NCBI GenBank assembly: GCA_032158295.1
Contig: CM063252.1
Span: 19,488,036 to 19,552,035, forward strand
Reading direction: 5' to 3'
From: Pycnopodia helianthoides
Lineage: Eukaryota; Echinodermata; Asteroidea; Forcipulatida; Asteriidae
Length of the DNA: 64,000 bases
Below the pieces are notes generated by a model. It searched no databases. It was not told the origin of the DNA and saw nothing but the letters and a program-made list of their open reading frames with translations. Of the stretch, positions 48,901 to 58,224 are shown piece by piece. Both the position numbers and the translations under genes were made by a program. Position 1 is the first letter of the stretch. Each line of letters opens with the position of its first letter.

Positions 48901-51900
48901 GAGCGCCCAGGTCTGTCAGGCATAACGCTCATTGCAATGAACAAGCAAAATACAAATACGAATACAAAACAAACACTAGGTGTTCGGGTATCGATAGTGT
49001 CAGTGTTGCCTCAACGCGTGAGCTATTTTGTTTAGTTTAATTTGCTGCTATTACTGTTTTGTGGCATGCCTAACAAGCTACACACTTTAGCAAAAGTCTT
49101 AAAAAAGCACCGATCAAAAGCCTGACATTTGATTGTTAGCGAGGTTTGCATGGACGACTGTTTTAGAGACTAACAAAGCTATTGCCAAAATCAGGTTGCG
49201 TGAACCTCGAACAAAGACTAGAGTACAATCATGTATTATGGACTATGAACCTCTCTGCGGCAAAGTTTGAGAACGCTTATGGACCTACAACATGATGTAA
49301 AATTTGTGAGTAGTGTGTGTGTAAAAAGTATGAATATTACCTAAAGTATGAATTTTGAAATTTTCAACTTTCGGTTTGAACAGGAAGTCAAGGTCAAATG
49401 TGTAAGACTTTGTGTAGTATTTGCTACATTTTTCATGACCTCTCCGATGATGTATAGATTGGAATTATAGCTAATGTACTTCTTGAGTAATGAATTATGA
49501 AGTATTAAACTTTGAATTACTGTATTTTGACACCTGATGACGTCATCATGACGTCACACCTACCTGATGGAGATTTTATTCAGGTCCTATGGTGTAAATT
49601 TGAAGTTGATCTTATATACAGAAGTTAATGTTTTTGCCAAGAAAATTACACAAAGGCAAACGTTGTCCTTTCGGTACGACCGGAAGTAAAAGCCATGTGA
49701 ATTTGGTGTAAACTTTTCAAATGTTGCCCGTGTCTTGATCTATTATATGCCTAAATATGAATACTGTAGCTATATTATTCAGAGACATACAGGCATTGGC
49801 ATAAGGCCCCTTTTTGATCTTAAATAGCTTGTAATTTGATACCCGATGACGTCACCATGACGCCACAACTTCTGCATCATGTGCTAGTTATAATCTACCT
49901 ACGGACGACTCTGAGAAGAAGAAAAACTAAAAAAACTAGAATTTAGTGTTTGTAGAAACAAACACTAGGTGTTCGGATGTCATTGGGGTCAATGTTGTGT
50001 TACATCTTCAATGTTGTGTTAATAAAAAAGATTGATAGCTTTTGAAATTTCACAGAAAGTTAATTTATTACACAGGAAATAAATGCTCAGGTTAATTCTT
50101 AACTTCCGGTTTCAACCGGAAGACAATGTTGATTAAGGTCACACTGTTTGGCATTTGTTTGTTTTTGGAAGACCTCTGTGATGATGTGGGCCCAGGGCAT
50201 CAGTGAGAACCCTATCATGGATTTCCAAATTACACAATCGCCTCATGATGACATTTTTTGACAAATAGAAATACTCAACACATCTGGGTAACTAGAAACA
50301 GAGTTATGTAAATGTTTTAATATTTCACACAAAGCAATGGATTGGTAAACACAAACTGACATTCTATCGCTTACCAGCTCTCTCAATTTTAAAAGTGGAA
50401 TACTTACCACTGCCTTTGAATCCTGTGAGGAATTCCAGTCGTTTGTCATGATTAGCAACAAAGTCACTCTGAAACAAAGAGTTAAAATAACATCTCTGAA
50501 AAAGGCTCAGATGGAATTCTTTTAATTTTGGCTCATTGCCATTATTTGCTGCTTAATTTCAGAAAGCAGTATGACATCAAGTGGTTAATAACTGAATGTG
50601 TCCTATCAGAGCTAAGAAAGTCTGACTTGGTAAATTTTAACAAACACGTTTAAAAACATTTGCCAACAAATCAACTAGTATGCTGTTTCTATAGCATGTG
50701 AAATATTTTCACTGAAATTCAACATCAAGGATGGACACAGGTAAATTGTTTCTGCCATATCTCCCTGAACCCTAACCTTCAAACTTTCCCCACATCGATG
50801 GTTAAAGCAAACTTTACCTTCACCCTCAAGATTTTTGACTTTGAAAACCTTGTATTGACGTGATACCCTGACAAAGGACTTTGTTGAGCATCAATGTAGA
50901 AGTAGACTAAATACCAATTATGGTTAATGTCAGTTGGACTTTGCACCACTTGAAAGAATGTGACAAAGGCTATTCAATGGGATGAAGGTAGGGATAATAT
51001 TAATTATAACACCCCTTACAAATATTCTGCCTTTTGATTGGTTTAGAGCGCGTCACATGATATGTCTAAGTTTTACTAGAAAACCGTGCGGTACTATCAC
51101 ATGGCAAACGATGTACTATCACATGGCTGACGATGTACTATCACATGGCATGCAACCAATGAACCAATGATAATAAATAAAACATGTTCAAAAGTGTTGA
51201 CATTAAGAAAAGTCGTATGTTGGTTTGATAACTTGATTTATTGTAGCATGTAGGTCTTTAACTTAATAATACAGTATTTATAAATGTTTGGAGTGTTATA
51301 AAAACAAATATTGAATTCTTTTACTCATGCTATGGTTAAAACTACCATTCGTCTTAATAGCTTTCTATTTTCCCTCGGCGAATAAGCCGAGGGAAAATAG
51401 AACGCTCCGGGGATCACTGAGGGAGTCCTAGTTTTAACCATAGCACTCGAAGCAGTCAATATTTGTGTACTATTAAACAGAAAAAGAGAATATATCCACA
51501 CTTGAGTTACTTTACCTGATGTCTATCTGAGTAAGGGACAATGTAAGCGTCCAAGTCATATTTGATGTGTCTCATTCGTTTCCTCAAATCTCTCAGGCGT
51601 TCAGTTGTGTCTGTTGCAGTTTCAGGCAATTTCTGAATGAAGGAAAGCATTTTCAATATGACTTTATAATAATCTTTATTTTGGGTAAAGTGCCCCAAAG
51701 TAATGGGCACCCATTATAGGCAATGGGCTCGGATTAGGGGAGTAAATCCACAAGACTGCTTTTCTTTTATAAGACCAGAATTAAAATGAGAACAAATTAT
51801 CCACACACGTTAACACTTAAACTGTTCTTATTTGAACAAGCACCAAGAGAAGATTTATCTCATTTGTCTTTTGGGTAAGTATACTTTGATACTCAACAGA

Positions 51901-54900
51901 AATGAAAGATATTTGAACATCGGTCGTTTGTTTAAAAAAAGAAGATATTAATACACACACAGTGAGGTAACATTATTTGGAAATGGGTCAACTCATACCC
52001 AAGTCAGTTCATACCCAAAGATGTTTACCCAAGCCAACTCGTACCAAAGTAATTTATTTTTTTGTTTACAATTTTGCTGACGGCGGAGACTAAGCCTGGT
52101 GTACCGTGATTTTCTGGTGGCATGACAACCTCAAGTTGTAGTAAAAGCTCTGGTTTTATTTTGTAAAAACCTGGGTTTTTTCAGAGCCAATAGAATTTTG
52201 ATACATTTTGCCTTGTCTGTTTTCAGTTTGTTTTTAATAAGTTAAGATGTTTTAAAAGGTGTGAATTCAATAGCTTCGATTTTCGTAAACCCTCCATCCT
52301 CCGGACGGTCGCAGACCGGTGGGTTACGAGCTACATGTAGTTCATGTAATCACTGCCTGTGTATTCCGGACTTACTGCCTAGCTGTGCTTAGCTCCCCCA
52401 GTCTGTTTTTCCTTGGTTTACGCTGATTGGTCAAGATCTTGCAAGTGCAAGGTTCAAAAACACAAGTTGCTGTCCACAGTTCATCGATATTTCGGTCAGA
52501 CTCTGGTAAGTTCAATTTCTCAATGATGTTTAAAGTGTTCTAAATTAATTTATTACACATTGACGATCAAGTCTATGTTCTTGGAATGTGTGTCAAGAAT
52601 TTTGAAAGTGGACTCATTGATACGAGTTGACTCGGGTACAATTTGACTCGGTTACGAGTTGACTCGGGTATGAGTCGACTCGGGTACAAGTTGACTCGGG
52701 TACGAGATGACCTTAATTTTGTTTATTCAATTGAAAAACACAAGACCACTGGACTTGTCCAGTCATGAGTTTACTGGCCCGACACTAAATCACTGGCCTT
52801 TGGTCCAGTGTAAATTTTGAGCCCTGATGAAATACATGTAGGACCATAACTGACCTCTTTGCTATGTCTTGTTAATAAATCACTGTGTTTTTAAGACTAC
52901 AGGTATGTCTAATAAATTTTCATTGGTTTTGGACAAAGCCCCTTTTTTTAAATATTGGTTCATTAAAAAAGTTTCAGATTATGAGATGTACAGATAAATT
53001 TCCAGAATTACTGTGACTGTGTTTCATCAGTTGTACTTACGACTGGCAATCGACAATCCCTGACATCATCTGTTGTGCGTCTCTTTCTGCTAAGCACCTT
53101 CTTCGCAACGGAAGCACTCAAAGATTCCTGCACAACTACTGGCAAAATCAGAGATCAAAATGAACAGTTAATGAAGTAAATTATTAAAAAGAGGCTCCAA
53201 GGTGCTCTGGATTTTTAAATTTTTATATTATTTTTTCGATCAGATAGAGTTCAGAATAAAAAGAAAACAATTATTTTGATTCCATTACCTCACAATAAAA
53301 GTTAAAACAGGGTAAAACATTTTTTTTCTTCCCGAAACCCCTCTCAGCCAAAAATCAGAAAAACTTGAGGTAAAACAAACCATGTGGCAAAGGACTTGTG
53401 ACATCATCGGTGGCTAGTTGATTTGGACTTGCCTACATACTTGCTAACGTAAATACACATCCAAACATCACATTTACAATCAAAACGGCCGTGAATGTGA
53501 CTCTTCAGAGGACGATACAACAGGCACATAATCAGCAAGCCAATTTTGAACAGATTTGTGATTTGGGGATTTATTTCTTTTAGAGGCAAGCGATTCCGCA
53601 GCTCAGCTTGATTTTAGTACATCGATCTACACGTCAATTACAATGTACAACTCTAACAGACATGTAATTATGGTGGCTTCTTATATAGCGCTCATATTCG
53701 TCACTCAGTGACGCTCAAGGCGCTTCAACATTCAGTATTTTCCTGCAAGGTATTGTGGAGCTATGTTTTGAAGTATGAGACCTATTTCCTTTACATACTA
53801 CATAGCACCATGTTTTACATGGTGCTGTGGTGCAATTTGCTGCCAATCAAACCAGGAACACCGGGGCGAACCCAGCTTCTCTTTTCAATATTAGTGAGCT
53901 GGGTTATTTCACGTGCATGACACACAACACACCGAACCTACGGCTTTACGTCCCATCCGAAGGACGCAGCAATAATGGCTAAGTGTCTTGCTTAAGGACA
54001 CAAGTGTCACGACCAGGACTCGAACCTACATTCTGCTGAACAGAAACTCAAGAGCTTGAGTACGGTGCTCTTACCCGCTCGGCCATGACACACCATTTTA
54101 CAGATAACCGTCAAAAAATTCACACGAAGGTGCCGCAAAACGCAGACCACAATGCAATCACGGTACACCACGCACAATCCATTCGACCAGCTGCATGCGA
54201 CAAACAAGCGGTCAAAATGCGATAGCACAAGAGTAAGCGCCCGTTATTGGTGATACTGATAGCATACAAAATAAGTTACAACTTGCTTATTATATAAGTA
54301 AGAAAGGGAGTACAGCGCCCCAGTTGCTGGGTCTAGTAAATAGCTATTCTTTGTGCGCGACAAACAAAGTTTTAAAAAGAGGAGATACTTCTTTAGGCCA
54401 TGAGAATGAAAATTATAGATTTGCGTCCACCGCCCGCGTGCTCTGAAAGCTACCGCCGAAAAATTTCATTATTTTCACAAAATTTCATTATTTTCACAAA
54501 AAAGACTCTACATCACAAATTTCGTTTCAAATCAGGCCAAACAATAAAAGGGTTGTGTTTCCGATTACATGTCATTAAAATTGGGTCGGTAGGTCGGAAA
54601 GTTTTTATTTCGCGTTATTTTTTTATTCCGACACGATTGACGATAGTGTCCACGATTGTTCATGTGTTGAGCGCAATCAACGGATTTGCACAACAAATTA
54701 GGCAAAACTGCGCGCAAACTGCAGTTTGCGCTCTGCAGATTTGGCAGTTAATCTGCCCGACCTTGCAAATTGTGCGCAACCTTCAGTTTGCGCTCTGTAG
54801 ATAGGCAGTTCAAGAGGCCAATTTTGCAAAGGTGTGCGCAATATGCAGATTGCGCAAACCCGTGGAATGCGCTTCACACATCGCCGTATACACAAGTGCG

Positions 54901-55526
54901 CGCTGCGCGCATTGAATTGTGGGTACTTTTCGCTACGAAAAAAATAATGAATAATGAAAAATGAAAAAAAGCCTCATGTCATTTCAAAAATGCCCGGACA
55001 CAAATCTATAACTTTCATTCTCGTGGCCTTACAATCCAATTGAAAAACATTTCAACTTAAAAGGAGGCCAAAAATAAAGTTGTATTTAAATAGTTGAAAT
55101 TTACATGAAAAAGATGTGCTATCAAATTTGATTTGAGCAGTTATAATAATACTGGCCAATGAATGACAGCAAAATGATTCAACCTAAATAATCAAGCCAG
55201 TACTCTAAGTCTAATTTGACAGCAGTCTTCTCTGATTGTTTGTCTTTATCATCTGTGACAGAAGCTTTTTCCAGCAAATTGACTACCACTATTTACTTTA
55301 ATTTTAGGGTTGCATCTAAAAATGATCTAGCTGTACGGTCAGTTCCTTGCAGAATGCACATATCATTACTGGTTAAGCACAGTGTAGCGCTTAAATCTTG
55401 TGCAAGGCTGTACCAACAATCAATCATTACAATTAACAATACATTCAAATTTCTAGTGTAGAAATACTTGCCTGCTGTCAGAATCACCAACGCAAACACA
55501 CTGCGTAAAACCGTTCCCCAGACCAT
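33755..55526 (-). CDS. Xaa-Pro aminopeptidase 2-like paralogue, probable pseudo-peptidase, 22 exons (gene 2)
   Basis: Exons in transcript order: 55526-55472, 53138-53041, 51632-51516, 50468-50408, 48839-48714, 47747-47637, 47439-47197, 45380-45267, 44122-44041, 43066-42978, 42519-42358, 41789-41701, 39819-39754, 39582-39512, 38670-38593, 38491-38420, 37658-37598, 36958-36889, 36506-36330, 35736-35642, 34712-34614, 33964-33755. All phases agree, giving 781 residues. An in-frame stop precedes the ATG. It has a signal peptide (LRSVFALVILTA), creatinase-like N-domains, a pita-bread C-domain and a hydrophobic C-terminus (TTLVMLSALTSYVL) resembling a GPI signal. An acidic insertion (NDDNEEDDKNDF) lies in exon 7. 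Only the first metal ligand remains (D539, VIDSGAQ). The others are Q550, N613, G648 and S668. Frame and splicing are intact, so it is probably expressed but not a working metallopeptidase. Confidence 0.9.
34740..35530. repeat. 26-bp minisatellite with higher-order duplication
   Basis: About thirty copies of a unit GAAGCTACTGGCAGCCAAGT plus TCATAG, more diverged at the left end. A block containing AACAGCTAAGTGCGTACAAG occurs twice (near 35252 and 35431), showing a larger duplication on top of the basic unit. Intron 20 of gene 2. Confidence 0.85.
35642..35736 (-). CDS. Gene 2 exon 20: both Glu metal ligands lost
   Basis: Encodes PGYYHEDDEDLRDQFGLRIS. The codon split with the previous exon makes Gly where the family has Glu (EPGYY), and the later GIRIEN motif has become GLRISS. 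A three-residue acidic insertion follows PGYYHE. Frame and splice sites are intact. Confidence 0.85.
36045..36215 (-). repeat. tRNA-derived SINE fragment
   Basis: Minus-strand copy of the repeat at 5836-5940: shares the ATCCACAGGCATGTGGGATT and CACTGTACACTCAGCACTT parts and adds an A-box-like CTCAGTGGTCTAGTTGGTAA. Intron 19 of gene 2. Confidence 0.55.
36330..36506 (-). CDS. Gene 2 exon 19: His ligand replaced, loop in one exon
   Basis: One 177-nt exon covers what gene 1 splits between exons 19 and 20. It encodes FEHETGNGVGHYLSIHEGP, where the ligand His of HGTGH is Asn (N613) while the neighbouring H609 and H622 remain. The loop ends LPGMFVSN. No alternative version of this loop is visible in the flanking introns. 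Confidence 0.85.
36590..36700 (+). mobile_element. tRNA-derived SINE (TAGCTCAGTTGGTAGAGCG)
   Basis: A-box TAGCTCAGTTGGTAGAGCGC, B-box GGTTCAAATCCC, tail TCTTCTTTGTTCAACCCC. The 5' and 3' ends do not form an acceptor stem, so it is not a tRNA gene. Intron 18 of gene 2. Confidence 0.7.
37106..37513. mobile_element. Composite MITE with internal duplication
   Basis: Ends belong to the CCCAATTTCATAGAGCTGCT family, but the middle module (ACCAGCTAAAATGC to GTGACTGGTGACCTGCTCAT) is present twice. A piece of the CATAAAAACTTACTTGG repeat (minus) is inserted near 37420-37490. Intron 17 of gene 2. Confidence 0.6.
37598..37658 (-). CDS. Gene 2 exon 17: second Asp ligand replaced
   Basis: Encodes DGTTQIARTYHFGTPTQFMK. 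Gln (Q550) replaces the Asp of the family's TDITRT/TDVTRT motif, 11 residues after the retained D539. Its 61-nt length is the reference that exposes the missing base in gene 1's 60-nt exon. Confidence 0.85.
38815..39050 (+). mobile_element. tRNA-derived SINE 3' part
   Basis: Contains GGTACCCGCGAGGGTAGAG and AAAGCGCGTTGATACG, and ends in a TTATTATTATTATA microsatellite. It is related in inverted orientation to 27240-27530 and 30520-30840. Confidence 0.55.
39900..41640. repeat. 81-bp minisatellite, about 17 nearly identical units plus diverged edges
   Basis: The core from about 40119 to 41517 repeats every 81 bp (for example ATGAAACTAAATGGGCATC at 40200 and 40281), with very few differences between units. 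More diverged units lie on each side. Because 81 is a multiple of three and the unit lacks stops in one plus-strand frame, it creates long open frames (39915-40526, 40481-40930, 40927-41661) antisense to gene 2. Single-base changes shift that frame between blocks, so I do not read it as a gene. Intron 12 of gene 2. Confidence 0.9.
41836..42297. mobile_element. MITE (CCCAATTTCATAG family) interrupted by a second element
   Basis: Left half ACCTTAAGCACAAAAAGTAG to CTTGCTGC and right half TAAGCAGCTCTATGAAATTG form one MITE when the 285-bp insert at 41985-42269 is removed. Intron 11 of gene 2. Confidence 0.7.
41985..42269. mobile_element. piggyBac-like MITE (285 bp) with TTAA target duplication
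   Basis: TIRs CACGTTGACTGCCG at both ends, flanked by TTAA at 41981-41984 and 42270-42273, the signature target of piggyBac transposases. No coding capacity. Because it splits an older MITE, its insertion is younger than that element. Confidence 0.8.
44860..45016. mobile_element. Palindromic MITE, CCCAATTTCATAGAGCTGCT family
   Basis: Right end GCTTAAGCAGCTCTATGAAA then TTGGGC; middle ACCAGTCACAAATTGCACAT. The left end is eroded. Intron 8 of gene 2. Confidence 0.65.
45440..45840 (+). mobile_element. Two tRNA-derived SINE copies with shared spacer
   Basis: Copies at about 45443-45530 (partly deleted around the B-box) and 45735-45840 (A-box TAGCTCAGTTGGTTGAGCGC, B-box GGTTCAAGACC). The segment between them (CAGGTTGAATGGCTTCCGAC) is also found, inverted, beside the SINE at 25.4-25.5 kb, so head and spacer travel together. 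Intron 7 of gene 2. Confidence 0.65.
46105..47085 (+). mobile_element. Penelope-like retroelement, 3' fragment (GIY-YIG region)
   Basis: The frame 46138-46404 encodes YRIPCSCGKVYIGETGRDL followed by NTRLKEHKAH, a GIY-YIG endonuclease motif of the type fused to reverse transcriptase in Penelope-like elements. The frame then meets stops (46402-46404 and 46447-46449), so the copy is dead, and the reverse transcriptase part is absent. Downstream lie CTGACGATGACTAGAGCAAG and CTAGTCGAAACG (46795-46827), then a tail with AGTTCTTTTCAGAACT. Intron 7 of gene 2. Confidence 0.75.
46795..46832 (+). ncRNA. Hammerhead-ribozyme-like stem-loop in the Penelope tail
   Basis: A six-base-pair stem (GACTAG / CTAGTC) with a short loop is flanked by CTGACGATGA on the left and GAAAC on the right. 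This resembles the conserved core of hammerhead ribozymes known from Penelope-like elements (CUGAUGA, stem II, GAAA). The left core deviates from consensus, so catalytic activity is doubtful. Confidence 0.4.
47197..47439 (-). CDS. Gene 2 exon 7: enlarged acidic domain segment
   Basis: Encodes the end of the first creatinase domain and linker. At 243 nt it is longer than the corresponding 162-nt gene 1 exon; the excess includes NDDNEEDDKNDF and neighbouring Pro/Asp-rich sequence. Ends DTQLYAG at a GTGAGT donor. Such an acidic insertion is consistent with a new binding role, but this is inference. Confidence 0.8.
48391..48491. mobile_element. Short MITE, CCCAATTTCATAG family
   Basis: Left end GACCCAATTTCATAGCACTG, right end GAAAATTGGGC. 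Most of the middle is missing. Intron 5 of gene 2. Confidence 0.5.
48960..50260. repeat. Three diverged tandem copies of a unit of about 300-450 bp
   Basis: Each unit begins with a CCGGTTxxAACCGGAAG-like motif (49372, 49671, 50105). The first two end with GATGACGTCA and ATGACGTCAC-like sequence (49539, 49849); the third ends with a weaker CATGATGAC. A phrase AAACAAACACTAGGTGTTCG occurs at 48968 and 49958. No coding frame. Intron 4 of gene 2. Confidence 0.5.
52615..52710. repeat. Tandem repeat of GAGTTGACTCGGGTAC, about 18 bp
   Basis: Five imperfect copies (TACGAGTTGACTCGGGTA) lie end to end. Echoes of the same words (CATACCCAAGTCAGTTC) occur in complement near 51990-52035. Intron 2 of gene 2. 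Confidence 0.65.
53668..54093 (-). mobile_element. tRNA-derived SINE, minus-strand copy
   Basis: Inverted relative of 13482-13887, with the tRNA-like head (TGTCATGGCCGAGCGGGTAA on the minus strand) at the right end. The left end is TTCTTATATAGCGCTCATAT. Intron 1 of gene 2. Confidence 0.75.
55472..55526 (-). CDS. Gene 2 exon 1: signal peptide, GC donor
   Basis: Encodes MVWGTVLRSVFALVILTA and leaves phase 1, like gene 1. The donor is GCAAGT, not GTAAGT. The rest of the site is a perfect match to U1, as is typical of functional GC-AG introns. The acceptor at 53139-53140 is a normal AG. Confidence 0.75.
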
Positions 55527-57949
55527 TTTTCTCACTGAAATTTCACTTCTAACCAATTAACAACACACACAAATGTTCCCCAAAACAACTTTAGGTTATT
55601 AAAATGCCATCCGATCCAGTTTGAACAAATGGCGACGATTCGATAGTCAATAGTGCAGTGACTCACAGATAAGAAATTCATTCGAACCATGTCAAATTGT
55701 AGCTGTGGCTAGTCTATTGTTATGCTAATTTCTTTAAATTCACACAAGTGCACAAGTGGTGGCGCTATTTCAATTTCACTGTTCTAAAGGGTGGACCCAC
55801 ACTAAACAAACTACCATAGTAACCAATGCTAAATGCTAAATATTCAAAAATACTCAAAAAATATTTTAAGCATCTCAACCTCTTGAAAACCAATCAGATA
55901 TATTTTCAGACAACTAAACTTTAGATTTCTTTTCAATTTTTTGTAGATCAGTTTGAAATTTTGCTAATTACCCTAGAAAATGAACACCCCCGAAATTTGT
56001 TTTTCCTAAACCGACTCGCTGCCAGTTTCCATGAGGCAGTCCTCCCATTCCCAAGCCAAATAGTACCAACTTCAAAGCCTAAATTTATCAAATCTCCTAA
56101 AAAGTTGAAGCACAGAACCCCCAGGTTTGAAAAAGATTGTTATATTTACACAATCTATTAATTGCATGACCCCAAAACATATTAGGCCTATTCAAAAGAT
56201 TATTAGGCCTATTCAAAAGATTCTTTGGGCTTACAAATGATAATCAGCTTGGCATAATTAGTGTGGTGCACCCAAAACTGACACAAAGACAAAATGCAAA
56301 TACCCCATCCCATGATGGAATACCATCACAATCCAAGCAAAATTCAAATTTTCAAAAAAAAAATATTTTAAAAGTATCTAGAAACACTCGGGCTCTTGAA
56401 ATAAAAGCACAATGTGGCAATGGAATAAAACGCATTTTAGTAAAATCTGACAAGTGCTCTCTGTTGTACGCATTCTGAGCCATTTCGTTTTCGGGGTAGG
56501 GTAAACAGAAGAAGTTTAAACAGTTGTTTTCCTCTCTACTTGAATTTGTTCTCTTTCTTGGAAACAAAAATGTTTAAGCGAATTTTCCCGAGCCTGATGG
56601 GCGCCGCAGATCCTAAGGCTCCCGGGCATTGTTTAGATTCAGATATTCTATGGTGTATATACGGAAGTGTATACCGAAACAAAAAATCGGGCTCCACTAT
56701 TCCGCCCGGGCGGATTACTATTCCGCCCGGGCGTATTACTATTTCGCCCGGGCGGATTACTATTTCGCACCTACTATAATTCCAACCGGTACTATATACT
56801 AAAAATCACCAAAATAAAACACCTTTGACTCCTTCTTTATAGTTAAATACAATTGTTCAATAATTCAATTCAATATTCTACTCCAGAGCACTTATGAATT
56901 AAATTCCAAATTCTTCTCTAAATCACTTATGAGGTCAATTCTAAATTCTACTCCTATAATCACTTATGAATCCAATTCGAAATTCTACTGCAATTCATCA
57001 ATATTCAATTCCAAATTATAATCCAAATTTACCGCTTTTAAATTCAACCGCGACTTCACTTCTTCATTAAATGATTCATCGGCTCTGCCAAATCCCGGTG
57101 TACAACAACACATTCAGCTTTATCGTATATCTCTGTTCCGTTGCATCAAATGATGCTCTTAGCCAACTATGTGGCCTTCCGTACTCTCCTTGTTTTTACT
57201 ACAATGCACATAACTGTCTCGCCCCTCGACGTAGTGTCTGCTTCACACTACAGCAATATCGGCTGTCCCTTGGCCATCTTGGCGGTTACTCTTTGCATGG
57301 GCGTCAATCCTTGGGGGGGGGGACACAGGGGGAAACGTCCCCCCAACTTTTTGAAGGGCGAGGGACACTATATCAAATGTCGCCCCCCCCCCCAGTTTTT
57401 TTTAACTCGACGTCTATCTCATATAGGGCACTATAATGTGATCGCTGAGGGCGATTAACCATGATTTCTGCTGTTTCTACATAAATGGCAAGCATGCCCA
57501 TTAAGTTAGCCGACTGATCCTTTTTTTAAAGCAAAACAATCATATTGCTAAAAGACAAATAAAGCATAGTTTTTATGAACCTGGGTAAAAATAATGTGTT
57601 AAACGCCTCTGAAGTGTCCTAGATTGCACCAGAGACACCAAATGAAAAAAAAAATCCCGGGGCCTTAAAGCGGGCCCCGGACCCCACGCCGTAAGGCTTT
57701 GCGCTTCGCTTGCTGGTTCGTCTCATAGAAATGCCCAACAATACACAGCAAAGGGACGGGCACACGGTTACAAATTAGGTATCCCCCCACCCCGCTTAAA
57801 AAAAATCATGTACCGCGCCTGTTAAAGTAACATTATATCATGTATGTTTGGCTTTTATTAGTAAGTTTTATAACAATGCTATGTAAATATTTGTTTTAGC
57901 AAGGAGAGCTTTTCAAGGCCATTCAGACATGCTAAAACCAAACAACAGC

Positions 57950-58152
57950 CCGAGTTTTTGCCAACCGAGGTTGGAAAACTATGGAAAGCCATAAATGCAA
58001 ATCAAAAACAGATAGCCATAGTTTGTAGCAATGTTACACAAATATTACAAAAAAACATTGAATTTGTTGGAAACAAATCAACCATTGTTATAAGAGACAA
58101 TTCAGCTCATGAATCTTTACAGAAAATGTTGAATTTAGTCACAATTTTTTAA
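57950..58152 (+). other. Unidentified open frame
   Basis: Open frame FLPTEVGKLWKAINANQKQI, continuing to TAA at 58150-58152 with mostly polar, coding-like composition. Upstream the frame is closed by a stop near 57931 and no strong acceptor is obvious. I do not recognise it; it may be a fragment of a mobile element. Confidence 0.2.
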
Positions 58153-58224
58153 ATCACGATTGATTGTTTTGCTAAACATTCGGCCGTCCATGCATGCCAA
58201 CCGGCGCACTTTGTTTATCAACTA

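Noticed and set aside
54400..54964. 134-codon and overlapping open frames in gene 2 intron 1
   Set aside because: They follow from short local repeats of CAGTTTGCGCTCTG-like sequence. They overlap on both strands and have no conserved motif.
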